Assembly (NCBI GenBank): GCA_035048495.1
Contig: CM068547.1
Location: 36,005,289 to 36,069,288 of the forward strand
DNA: 64,000 bases
Source: Euptelea pleiosperma
Lineage: Eukaryota > Streptophyta > Magnoliopsida > Ranunculales > Eupteleaceae
Reading direction: 5' to 3'
Made by a program: the position numbers and the translations under genes. Of the stretch, positions 36,359 through 49,900 are shown piece by piece. The notes beneath the pieces were generated by a model that worked only from the letters and a program-made list of their open reading frames with translations, made no database searches and was not told the DNA's origin. Each line of letters starts with the position of its first letter. Within the stretch, counting starts at the first letter, position 1.

Positions 36359-37597
36359 AAGAGTTTGAGTCCAATTACATGGTCCGATTGCTTAAAGCCC
36401 TTAAGTTATAGGCTTCGGAATGTAACAAACGAACTGAGTCCAATTTGAGACGTTGACGCACGGATAGAGCTAACTTGTTTCGACGGTCCCAAATCATGTT
36501 CCAACACTTCAAATCTGTTGAAACAATTGTAATGGAAGAGTTTGAGTCAAATTACGAGCTCTGGTTGCGAAAACGTCACAAGTTATAGGCTTCGGAATGT
36601 AACACACAAACTGAGTCCAATTACAGACATTGACGAACGGATGGAGCAAACTTCTTTCGACTGTCCCGAATTTTGCTCCAACACTTCAAATGTGTTGAAA
36701 CAATAGTAATGGAAGAGTTTGAGTCCAATTACGAGGTCTAGTTGCGAAAAAGTCACAAGTTATAGGCTTCGGAATGTAACACACAAATTGAGTCCAATTT
36801 GAGACGTTGATGCACGGATGGAGCTAACTTGTTTCGACTGTCAAGAATCTTGTTCCATTACATCAAATGTGTTGAAACAATAGTAATGGAAGAGTTTGAG
36901 TCCAAAATAAGAGGTCCGGTTGCGAAAATGTCATAAGTTATAGCCTTCGGAATATAAAACACAAACTGAGTCCAATTTGAGACGTTGACGCATGGATGGA
37001 GCTAACTTGTTTCGACGGTCCCAAATCATGTTCCAACACTTAAAATCTGTTGAAACAATAGTAATGGAAGAGTTGGAGTCCAATTACGAGGTCTGGTTGC
37101 GAAAAATTCACAAGTTATAAGCTTCGGAACGTAACACACAAACTGAGTCCCATTTGAGACGTTGACGCACGGATGGAGCTAACTAGTTTCGACTGTCACG
37201 AATCTTGTTCCAACACTTCAAATGTGTTGAAACAATAGTAATGGAAGAGTTTGAGTCCAATTACGAGATCCGGTTGCGAAAAAGTCACAAGTTATGGGCT
37301 TCGGAAGGTAATACACAAACTGAGTCCAATTTGAGACGTTGACGCACGGATGGAGCAAACTTCTTTCGACTGTCAAGAATCTTATCCCAACACTGCAAAT
37401 GTGTTCAAACAATAGTAATTGAAGAGTTGGAGTCCAATTACGAGGTCTGGTTGCGAAAAATTCACAAGTTATAAGCTTCGGAACGTAACACACAAACTGA
37501 GTCCAATTTGAGACGTTGACGCACGGATGGAGCTAACTTGTTTCGACTGTCACGAATCTTGTTCCAACACTTCAAATGTGTTGAAACAATAGTAATT

Positions 37598-39330
37598 GAA
37601 GAGTTTGAGTCCAATTACGAGGTATGGTTGCGAAAAAGTCACAAGTTATAAGCTTCGGAATGTAATACACAAACTGAGTCCAATTTGAGACGTTGACGCA
37701 CGGATGGAGCAAACTTGTTTCGACTGTCACGAATCTTGTCCCAACACTGCAAATGTGTTGAAACAATAGTAATGGAAGAATTCGAGTCTAATTACGAGGT
37801 CCGGTTGCGAAAAAGTCACAAGTTATAGGCTTCGGAATGTAACACACAAACTGAGTCCAATTTGAGACGTTGATGCACGGATTGAGCTAACTTGTTTCGA
37901 CTGTCAAGAATCTTGTTCCAACACATCAAATTTGTTGAAACAATAGTAATGGAAGAGTTTGAGTCCAATTACGAGGTCCGGTTGCGAAAATGTCACAAGT
38001 TATAGCCATCGGAATATAACACACAAACTGAGTCCAATTTGAGACGTTGACGCATGGATGGAGCTAACTTGTTTCGACGATCCCAAATCATGTTCCAACA
38101 CTTAAAATCTGTTTAAACAATAGAAATGGAAGAGTTGGAGTCCAATTACGAGGTGTGGTTGCGAAAAATTCACAAGTTATAAGCTTCGGAACGTAACACA
38201 CAAACTGAGTCCAATTTGAGACGTTGATGCACGGATGGAGCTAACTTGTTTCGACTGTCAAGAATCTTGTTCCAACACATCAAATGTGTTGAAACAATAG
38301 TAATGGAAGAGTTTGAGTCCAAAATAAGAGGTCTGGTTGCGAAAATGTCGCAAGTTATAGCCTTCGGAATATAACACACAAACTGAGTCCAATTTGAGAC
38401 GTTGACGCATGGATGGAGCTAACTTGTTTCGACGGTCCCAAATCATGTTCCAACACTTAAAATCTGTTGAAACAATAGTAATGGAAGAGTTGGAGTCCAA
38501 TTACGAGGTGTGGTTGCGAAAAATTCACAAGTTATAAACTTCGGAACGTAACACACAAACTGAGTCCAATTTGAGACGTTGACGCACGGATGGAGCTAAC
38601 TTGTTTCGACTGTCACGAATCTTGTTCCAACACTTCAAATGTGTTGAAACAATAGTAATGGAAGAGTTTGAGTCCAATTACGAGGTATGGTTGCGAAAAA
38701 GTCACAAGTTATAAGCTTCGGAATGTAATACACAAACTGAGTCCAATTTGAGACGTTGACGCACGGATGGAGCAAACTTGTTTCGACTGTCACGAATCTT
38801 GTCCCAACACTGCAAATGTGTTGAAACAATAGTAATGGAAGAATTCGAGTCTAATTACGAGGTCCGGTTACGAAAAAGTCACAAGTTATAGGCTTCGGAA
38901 TGTAACACACAAACTGAGTCCAATTTGAGACGTTGATGCACGGATTGAGCTAACTTGTTTCGACTGTAAAGAATCTTGTTCCAACACATGAAATGTGTTG
39001 AAACAATAGTAATGGAAGAGTTTGAGTCCAATTACGAGGTCCGGTTGCGAAAATGTCACAAGTTATAGCCTTCGGAATATAACACACAAATTGAGTCCAA
39101 TTTGAGACGTTGACGCATGGATGGAGCTAACTTATTTCGACGGTCCCAAATCATGTTCCAACACTTAAAATCTGTTTAAACAATAGTAATGGAAGAGTTA
39201 GAGTCCAATTACGAGGTGTGGTTGCGAAAAATTCACAAGTTATAAGCTTCGGAACGTAACACACAAACTGAGTCCAATTTGAGACGTTGATGCACGGATG
39301 GAGCTAACTTGTTTCGACTGTCAAGAATCT
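37598..39330. repeat. Satellite segment shared with 21.5-23.2 kb
   Basis: It matches 21480-23212 at an offset of 16118 bp, including the gtcgcaagttat, ataaacttcgg and acacatgaaatg variants. Differences include cttatttcg (39131) against cttgtttcg. The match is lost near 39330, where ccaacacatc meets ccaatacatc. Confidence 0.8.
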
Positions 39331-42300
39331 TGTTCCAACACATCAAATGTGTTGAAACAATAGTAATGGAAGAGTTTGAGTCCAAAATAAGAGGTCTGGT
39401 TGCGAAAATGTCACAAGTTATAGCCTTCGGAATATAACACACAAACTGAGTCCAATTTGAGACGTTGACGCATGGATGGATCTAACTTGTTTCGACGGTC
39501 CCAAATCATGTTCCAACACTTAAAATCTGTTGAAACAATAGTAATGGAAGAGTTGGAGTCCAATTACGAGGTGTGGTTGCGAATAATTCACAAGTTATAA
39601 GCTTCGGAACGTAACACACAAACTGAGTCCAATTTGAGACGTTGACGCACGGATGGAGCTAACTTGTTTCTACTGTCACGATTCTTGATCCAAGAATTCA
39701 AATGTGTTGAAACAATGGTAATGGAAGAGATTTAGGCCAATTACGAGGTCCGATTGCGAAAAAGTCACAAGTTATAGGCTTCAGAATGTAACACACAAAC
39801 TGAGTCCAATTTGAGACGTTGATGCACGGATTGAGCTAACTTGTTTCGACTATCAAGAATCTTGTTCCAACACATCAAATGTGTTGAAACAATAGTAATG
39901 GAAGAGTTTGAGTCCAATTACATGGTCCGATTGCTAAAAGCCCTTAAGTTATAGGCTTCGGAATGTAACAAACGAACTGAGTCCAATTTGAGACGTTGAC
40001 GCACGGATAGAGCTAACTTGTTTCGACGATCCCAAATCATGTTCCAACACTTAAAATCTGTTGAAACAATTGTAATGGAAGAGTTTGAGTCAAATTACGA
40101 GCTACGGTTGCGAAAACGTCACAAGTTATAGGCTTCGGAATGTAACACACAAACTGAGTCCAATTAGAGACATTGACGAACGGATGGAGCAAACTTCTTT
40201 CGACTGTCCCGAATTTTACTCCAACACTTCAAATGTGTTGAAACAATAGTAATGGAAGAGTTGAGTCCAATTACGAGGTCCAGTTGCGAAAAAGTCACAA
40301 GTTATAGGCTTCGGAATGTAACACACAAACTGAGTCCAATTTGAGACGTTGATGCACGGATGGAGCTAACTTGTTTCGACTGTCAAGAATCTTGTTCCAA
40401 TACATCAAATCTGTTGAAACAATAGTAATGGAAGAGTTTGAGTCCAAAATAAGAGGTCCGGTTGCGAAAATGTCACAAGTTATGGCCTTCGGAATATAAC
40501 ACACAAACTGAGTCCAATTTGAGACGTTGACGCATGGATGGAGCTAACTTGTTTCGACGGTCCCAAATCATGTTCCAACACTTAAAATCTGTTGAAACAA
40601 TAGAAATGGAAGAGTTGGAGTCCAATTACGAGGTGTGGTTGCGAAAAATTCACAAGTTATAAGCTTCGGAACGTAACACACAAACTGAGTCCAATTTGAG
40701 ACGTTGACGCACGGATGGAGCTAACTAGTTTCGACTGTCACGAATCTTGTTCCAACACTTCAAATGTGTTAAAACAATAGTAATGGAAGAGTTTAAGTCC
40801 AATTACGAGGTCCGGTTGCGAAAAAGTCACAAGTTATGGGCTTCGGAAGGTAATACACAAACTGAGTCCAATTTGAGACGTTGACGCACGGATGGAGCAA
40901 ACTTCTTTCGACTGTCAAGAATCTTGTCCCAACACTGCAAATGTGTTGAAACAATAGTAATTGAAGAGTTGGAGTCCAATTACGAGGTGTGGTTGCGAAA
41001 AATTCACAAGTTATAAGCTTCGGAACGTAACAGACAAACTGAGTCCAATTTAAGACGTTGACGCACGGAAGGAGCTAACTTGTTTCGACTGTCACGAATC
41101 TTGTTCCAACACTTCAAATGTGTTGAAACAATAGTAATGGAAGAGTTTGAGTCCAATTACGAGGTATGGTTGCGAAAAAGTCACAAGTTATAAGCTTCGG
41201 AATGTAATACACAAACTGAGTCCAATTTGAGACGTTGACGCACGGATGGAGCAAACTTGTTTCGACTGTCACGAATCTAGTCTCAACACTGCAAATGTGT
41301 TGAAACAATAGTAATGGAAGAATTCGAGTCTAATTACGAGGTCCGGTTGCGAAAAAGTCACAAGTTATAGGCTTCGGAATGTAACAAACGAACTGAGTCC
41401 AATTTGAGACGTTGACGCACGGATGGAGCTAACTTGTTTCGACTGTCACGAATCTTGTTCCAACACTTCAAATGTGTTGAAACAATAGTAATGGAAGAGT
41501 TTGAGTCCAATTACGAGGTATGGTTGCGAAAAAGTCACAAGTTATAAGCTTCGGAATGTAATACACAAACTGAGTCCAATTTGAGACGTTGACGCACGGA
41601 TGGAGCAAACTTGTTTCGACTGTCACGAATCTTGTCCCAACACTGCAAATGTGTTGAAACAATAGTAATGGAAGAATTCGAGTCTAATTACGAGGTCCGG
41701 TTACGAAAAAGTCACAAGTTATAGGCTTCGGAATGTAACACACAAACTGAGTCCAATTAGAGACATTGACGAACGGATGGAGCAAACTTCTTTCGACTGT
41801 CCCGAATTTTACTCCAACACTTCAAATGTGTTGAAACAATAGTAATGGAAGAGTTGAGTCCAATTACGAGGTCCAGTTGCGAAAAAGTCACAAGTTATAG
41901 GCTTCGGAATGTAACACACAAACTGAGTCCAATTTGAGACGTTGATGCACGGATGGAGCTAACTTGTTTCGACTGTCAAGAATCTTGTTCCAATACATCA
42001 AATCTGTTGAAACAATAGTAATGGAAGAGTTTGAGTCCAAAATAAGAGGTCCGGTTGCGAAAATGTCACAAGTTATAGCCTTCGGAATATAACACACAAA
42101 CTGAGTCCAATTTGAGACGTTGACGCATGGATGGAGCTAACTTGTTTCGACGGTCCCAAATCATGTTCCAACATTTAAAATCTGTTGAAACAATAGTAAT
42201 GGAAGAGTTGGAGTCCAATTACAAGGTGTGGTTGCGAAAAATTCACAAGTTATAAGCTTCGGAACGTAACACACAAACTGAGTCCAATTTGAGACGTTGA

Positions 42301-43958
42301 CGCACGGATGGAGCTAACTAGTTTCGACTGTCACGAATCTTGTTCCAACACTTCAAATGTGTTAAAACAATAGTAATGGAAGAGTTTAAGTCCAATTAAG
42401 AGGTCCGGTTGCGAAAAAGTCACAAGTTATGGGCTTCGGAAGGTAATACACAAACTGAGTCCAATTTGAGACGTTGACGCACGGATGGAGCAAACTTCTT
42501 TCGACTGTCAAGAATCTTGTCCCAACACTGCAAATGTGTTGAAACAATAGTAATTGAAGAGTTGGAGTCCAATTACGAGGTCTGGTTGCGAAAAATTCAC
42601 AAGTTATAAGCTTCGGAACGTAACACACAAACTGAGTCCAATTTAAGACGTTGACGCACGGATGGAGCTAACTTGTTTCGACTGTCACGAATCTTGTTCC
42701 AACACTTCAAATGTGTTGAAACAATAGTAATGGAAGAGTTTGAGTCCAATTACGAGGTATGGTTGCGAAAAAGTCACAATTTATAAGCTTCGGAATGTAA
42801 TACACAAACTGAGTCCAATTTGAGACGTTGACGCACGGATGGAGCAAACTTGTTTCGACTGTCACGAATCTTGTCCCAACACTGCAAATGTGTTGAAACA
42901 ATAGTAATGGAAGAATTCGAGTCTAATTACGAGGTCCGGTTGCGAAAAAGTCACAAGTTATAGGCTTCGGAATGTAACACACAAACTGAGTCCAATTTGA
43001 GACGTTGATGCACGGATAGAGCTAACTTGTTTCGACTGTCAAGAATCTTATTCCAACACATCAAATGTGTTGAAACAATAGTAATGGAAGAGTTTGAGTC
43101 CAATTACATGGTCCGATTGCTAAAAGCCCTTAAGTTATAGGCTTCGGAATGTAACAAACGAACTGAGTCCAATTTGAGACGTTGACGCACGGATAGAGCT
43201 AACTTGTTTCGACGGTCCCAAATCATGTTCCAACACTTAAAATCTGTTGAAACAATTGTAATGGAAGAGTTTGAGTCAAATTACGAGCTCTGGTTGCGAA
43301 AACGTCACAAGTTATAGGCTTCGGAATGTAACACACAAACTGAGTCCAATTTGAGACGTTGATGCACGGATGGACCTAACTTGTTTCGACTGTCAAGAAT
43401 CTTGTTCCAATACATCAAATGTGTTGAAACAATAGTAATGGAAGAGTTTGAGTCCAAAATAAGAGGTCCGGTTGCGAAAATGTCATAAGTTATAGCCTTC
43501 GGAATATAACACACAAACTGAGTCAAATTTGAGACGTTGACGCATGGATGGAGCTAACTTGTTTCGACGGTCCCAAATCATGTTCCAACACTTAAAATCT
43601 GTTGAAACAATAGTAATGGAAGAGTTGGAGTCCAATTACGAGGTCTGGTTGCGAAAAATTCACAAGTTATAAGCTTCGGAACGTAACACACAAACTGAGT
43701 CCAATTTGAGACGTTGACGCACGGATGGAGCTAACTAGTTTCGACTGTCACGAATCTTGTTCCAACACTTCAAATGTGTTGAAACAATAGTAATGGAAGA
43801 GTTTGAGTCCAATTACGAGATCCGGTTGCGAAAAAGTCACAAGTTATGGGCTTCGGAAGGTAATACACAAACTGAGTCCAATTTGAGACGTTGACGCACG
43901 GATGGAGCAAACTTCTTTCGACTGTCAAGAATCTTATCCCAACACTGCAAATGTGTTC
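39331..43958. repeat. Mosaic satellite segment
   Basis: Near 39640-40290 the array returns to monomer types of the first 9 kb (tttctactgtc, gctacggttgcg, gaattttactcc), absent as far as I see from 9-39 kb. A 769-bp piece at 40990-41758 reappears at 44000 and 53209, marked by cagacaaactg and cacggaaggagc. Blocks at 40295 and 41888 are alike at a distance of 1593 bp (9 monomers). No gene is seen. Confidence 0.75.
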
Positions 43959-46900
43959 AAACAATAGTAATTGAAGAGTTGGAGTCCAATTACGAGGTCT
44001 GGTTGCGAAAAATTCACAAGTTATAAGCTTCGGAACGTAACAGACAAACTGAGTCCAATTTAAGACGTTGACGCACGGAAGGAGCTAACTTGTTTCGACT
44101 GTCACGAATCTTGTTCCAACACTTCAAATGTGTTGAAACAATAGTAATGGAAGAGTTTGAGTCCAATTACGAGGTATGGTTGCGAAAAAGTCACAAGTTA
44201 TAAGCTTCGGAATGTAATACACAAACTGAGTCCAATTTGAGACGTTGACGCACGGATGGAGCAAACTTGTTTCGACTGTCACGAATCTAGTCCCAACACT
44301 GCAAATGTGTTGAAACAATAGTAATGGAAGAATTCGAGTCTAATTACGAGGTCCGGTTGCGAAAAAGTCACAAGTTATAGGCTTCGGAATGTAACAAACG
44401 AACTGAGTCCAATTTGAGACGTTGACGCACGGATGGAGCTAACTTGTTTCGACTGTCACGAATCTTGTTCCAACACTTCAAATGTGTTGAAACAATAGTA
44501 ATGGAAGAGTTTGAGTCCAATTACGAGGTATGGTTGCGAAAAAGTCACAAGTTATAAGCTTCGGAATGTAATACACAAACTGAGTCCAATTTGAGTCGTT
44601 GACGCACGGATGGAGCAAACTTGTTTCGACTGTCACGAATCTTGTCCCAACACTGCAAATGTGTTGAAACAATAGTAATGGAAGAATTCGAGTCTAATTA
44701 CGAGGTCCGGTTACGAAAAAGTCACAAGTTATAGGCTTCGGAATGTAACACACAAACTGAGTCCAATTTGAGACGTTGATGCACGGATTGAGCTAACTTG
44801 TTTCGACTGTAAAGAATCTTGTTCCAACACATCAAATGTGTTGAAACAATAGTAATGGAAGAGTTTGAGTCCAATTACGAGGTCCGGTTGCGAAAATGTC
44901 ACAAGTTATAGCCTTCGGAATATAACACACAAATTGAGTCCAATTTGAGACGTTGACGCATGGATGGAGCTAACTTGTTTCGACGTTCCCAAATCATGTT
45001 CCAACACTTAAAATCTGTTTAAACAATAGTAATGGAAGAGTTGGAGTCCAATTACGAGGTGTGGTTGCGAAAAATTCACAAGTTATAAGCTTCGGAACGT
45101 AACACACAAACTGAGTCCAATTTGAGACGTTGATGCACGGATGGAGCTAACTTGTTTCGACTGTCAAGAATCTTGTTCCAACACATCAAATGTGTTGAAA
45201 CAATAGTAATGGAAGAGTTTGAGTCCAAAATAAGAGGTCTGGTTGCGAAAATGTCACAAGTTATAGCCTTCGGAATATAACACACAAACTGAGTCCAATT
45301 TGAGACGTTGACGCATGGATGGAGCTAACTTGTTTCGACGGTCCCAAATCATGTTCCAACACTTAAAATCTGTTGAAACAATAGTAATGGAAGAGTTGGA
45401 GTCCAATTACGAGGTGTGGTTGCGAAAAATTCACAAGTTATAAGCTTCGGAACGTAACACACAAACTGAGTCCAATTTGAGACGTTGACGCACGGATGGA
45501 GCTAACTTGTTTCTACTGTCACGATTCTTGATCCAAGAATTCAAATGTGTTGAAACAATGGTAATGGAAGAGATTTAGGCCAATTACGAGGTCCGATTGC
45601 GAAAAAGTCACAAGTTTTAGGCTTCGGAATGTAACACACAAACTGAGTCCAATTTGAGACGTTGATGCACGGATTGAGCTAACTTGTTTCGACTATCAAG
45701 AATCTTGTTCCAACACATCAAATGTGTTGAAACAATAGTAATGGAAGAGTTTGAGTCCAATTACATGGTCCGATTGCTAAAAGCCCTTAAGTTATAGGCT
45801 TCGGAATGTAACAAACGAACTGAGTCCAATTTGAGACGTTGACGCACGGATAGAGCTAACTTGTTTCGACGATCCCAAATCATGTTCCAACACTTAAAAT
45901 CTGTTGAAACAATTGTAATGGAAGAGTTTGAGTCAAATTACGAGCTACGGTTGCGAAAACGTCACAAGTTATAGGCTTCGGAATGTAACACACAAACTGA
46001 GTCCAATTAGAGACATTGACGAACGGATGGAGCAAACTTCTTTCGACTGTCCCGAATTTTACTCCAACACTTCAAATGTGTTGAAACAATAGTAATGGAA
46101 GAGTTGAGTCCAATTACGAGGTCCGGTTGCGAAAAAGTCACAAGCTATAGGCTTCGGAATGTAACACACAAACTTAGTCCAATTTGAGACGTTGATGCAC
46201 GGATGGAGCTAACTTGTTTCGACTGTCAAGAATCTTGTTCCAATACATCAAATCTGTTGAAACAATAGTAATGGAAGAGTTTGAGTCCAAAATAAGAGGT
46301 CCGGTTGCGAAAATGTCACAAGTTATAGCCTTCGGAATATAACACACAAACTGAGTCCAATTTAAGACGTTGACGCACGGATGGAGCTAACTTGTTTCGA
46401 CTGTCACGAATCTTGTTCCAACACTTCAAATGTGTTGAAACAATAGTAATGGAAGAGTTTGAGTCCAATTACGAGATCCGGTTGCGAAAAAGTCACAAGT
46501 TATGGGCTTCGGAAGGTAATACACAAACTGAGTCCAATTTGAGACGTTGACGCACGGATGGAGCAAACTTCTTTCGACTGTCAAGAATCTTATCCCAACA
46601 CAGCAAATGTGTTCAAACAATAGTAATTGAAGAGTTGGAGTCCAATTACGAGGTCTGGTTGCGAAAAATTCACAAGTTATAAGCTTCGGAACGTAACACA
46701 CAAACTGAGTCCAATTTGAGACGTTGACGCACGGATGGAGCTAACTAGTTTCGACTGTCACGAATCTTGTTCCAACACTTCAAATGTGTTGAAACAATAG
46801 TAATGGAAGAGTTTGAGTCCAATTACGAGATCCGGTTGCGAAAAAGTCACAAGTTATGGGCTTCGGAAGGTAATACACAAACTGAGTCCAATTTGAGACG

Positions 46901-49900
46901 TTGACGCACGGATGGAGCAAACTTCTTTCGACTGTAAAGAATCTTATCCCAACACTGCAAATGTGTTCAAACAATAGTAATTGAAGAGTTGGAGTCCAAT
47001 TACGAGGTCTGGTTGCGAAAAATTCACAAGTTATAAGCTTCGGAACGTAACACACAAACTGAGTCCAATTTGAGACGTTGACGCACGGATGGAGCTAACT
47101 TGTTTCGACTGTCACGAATCTTGTTCCAACACTTTAAATGTGTTGAAACAATAGTAATTGAAGAGTTTGAGTCCAATTACGAGGTATGGTTGCGAAAAAG
47201 TCACAAGTTATAAGCTTCGGAATGTAATACACAAACTGAGTCCAATTTGAGACGTTGACGCACGGATGGAGCAAACTTGTTTCGACTGTCACGAATCTTG
47301 TCCCAACACTGCAAATGTGTTGAAACAATAGTAATGGAAGAATTCGAGTCTAATTACGAGGTCCGGTTGCGAAAAAGTCACAAGTTATAGGCTTCGGAAT
47401 GTAACACACAAACTGAGTCCAATTTGAGACGTTGATGCACGGATTGAGCTAACTTGTTTCGACTGTCAAGAATCTTGTTCCAACACATCAAATTTGTTGA
47501 AACAATAGTAATGGAAGAGTTTGAGTCCAATTACGAGGTCCGGTTGCGAAAATGTCACAAGTTATAGCCATCGGAATATAACACACAAACTGAGTCCAAT
47601 TTGAGACGTTCACGCATGGATGGAGCTAACTTGTTTCGACGATCCCAAATCATGTTCCAACACTTAAAATCTGTTTAAACAATAGAAATGGAAGAGTTGG
47701 AGTCCAATTACGAGGTGTGGTTGCGAAAAATTCACAAGTTATAAGCTTCGGAACGTAACACACAAACTGAGTCCAATTTGAGACGTTGATGCACGGATTG
47801 AGCTAACTTGTTTCGACTGTCAAGAATCTTGTTCCAACACATCAAATGTGTTGAAACAATAGTAATGGAAGAGTTTGAGTCCAAAATAAGAGGTCTGGTT
47901 GCGAAAATGTCACAAGTTATAGCCTTCGGAATATAACACACAAACTGAGTCCAATTTGAGACGTTGACGCATGGATGGAGCTAACTTGTTTCGACGGTCC
48001 CAAATCATGTTCCAACACTTAAAATCTGTTGAAACAATTGTAATGGAAGAGTTGGAGTCCAATTACGAGGTGTGGTTGCCAAAAATTCACAAGTTATAAA
48101 CTTCGGAACGTAACACACAAACTGAGTCCAATTTGAGACGTTGACGCACGGATGGAGCTAACTTGTTTCTACTGTCACGATTCTTGATCCAAGAATTCAA
48201 ATGTGTTGAAACAATGGTAATGGAAGAGATTTAGGCCAATTACGAGGTCCGATTGCGAAAAAGTCACAAGTTATAGGCTTCGGAATGTAACACACAAACT
48301 GAGTCCAATTTGAGACGTTGGTGCACGGATTGAGCTAACTTGTTTCGACTATCAAGAATCTTGTTCCAACACATCAAATGTGTTGAAACAATAGTAATGG
48401 AAGAGTTTGAGTCCAATTACATGGTCCGATTGCTAAAAGCCCTTAAGTTATAGGCTTCGGAATGTAACAAACGAACTGAGTCCAATTTGAGACGTTGACG
48501 CACGGATAGAGCTAACTTGTTTCGACGATCCCAAATCATGTTCCAACACTTAAAATCTGTTGAAACAATTGTAATGGAAGAGTTTGAGTCAAATTACGAG
48601 CTACGGTTGCGAAAACGTCACAAGTTATAGGCTTCGGAATGTAACACACAAACTGAGTCCAATTAGAGACATTGACGAACGGATGGAGCAAACTTCTTTC
48701 GACTGTCCCGAATTTTACTCCAACACTTCAAATGTGTTGAAACAATAGTAATGGAAGAGTTGAGTCCAATTACGAGGTCCAGTTGCGAAAAAGTCACAAG
48801 TTATAGGCTTCGGAATGTAACACACAAACTGAGTCCAATTTGAGACGTTGATGCACGGATTGAGCTAACTTGTTTCGACTGTCAAGAATCTTATTCCAAC
48901 ACATCAAATGTGTTGAAACAATAGTAATGGAAGAGTTTGAGTCCAATTACATGGTCCGATTGCTGAAAGCCCTTAAGTTATAGGCTTCGGAATGTAACAA
49001 ACGAACTGAGTCCAATTTGAGACGTTGACGCACGGATAGAGCTAACTTGTTTCGACGGTCCCAAATCATGTTCCAACACATAAAATCTGTTGAAACAATT
49101 GTAATGGAAGAGTTTGAGTCAAATTACGAGCTCTGGTTGCGAAAACGTCACAAGTTATAGGCTTCGGAATGTAACACACAAACTGAGTCCAATTAGAGAC
49201 ATTGACGAACGGATGGAGCAAACTTCTTTCGACTGTCCCGAATTTTGCTCCAACACTTCAAATGTGTTGAAACAATAGTAATGGAAGAGTTTGAGTCCAA
49301 TTACGAGGTCTAGTTGCGAAAAAGTCACAAGTTATAGGCTTCGGAATGTAACACACAAACTGAGTCCAATTTGAGACGTTGATGCACGGATGGAGCTAAC
49401 TTGTTTCGACTGTCAAGAATCTTGTTCCAATACATCAAATGTGTTGAAACAATAGTAATGGAAGAGTTTGAGTCCAAAATAAGAGGTCCGGTTGCGAAAA
49501 TGTCACAAGTTATAGCCTTCGGAATATAACACACAAACGGAGTCCAATTTGAGACGTTGACGCATGGATGGAGCTAACTTGTTTCGACGGTCCCAAATCA
49601 TGTTCCAACACTTAAAATCTGTTGAAACAATAGTAATGGAAGAGTAGGAGTCCAATTACGAGGTGTGGTTGCGAAAAATTCGCAAGTTATAGGCTTCGGA
49701 ACGTAACACACAAACTGAGTCCAATTTGAGACGTTGACGCACGGATGGAGCTAACTAGTTTCGACTGTCACGAATCTTGTTCCAACACTTCAATTGTGTT
49801 GAAACAATAGTAATGGAAGAGTTTGAGTCCAATTACGAGATCCGGTTGCGAAAAAGTCACAAGTTATGGGCTTCGGAAGGTAATACACAAACTGAGTCCA

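Larger units (their letters stand above)
28369..37597. repeat. 4409-bp tandem duplication, copy 2 (split by LINE)
   Basis: Left part 28369-30679 matches copy 1 at an offset of 4409. Right part, from 35503, matches at an offset of 9229. The difference, 4820, equals the 4823-bp insert minus 3 lost target bases. One private difference between copies is at 28000 (t) versus 37229 (g). Similarity continues to about 37746, where caacattgc in the left relative meets caacactgc. Confidence 0.88.
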
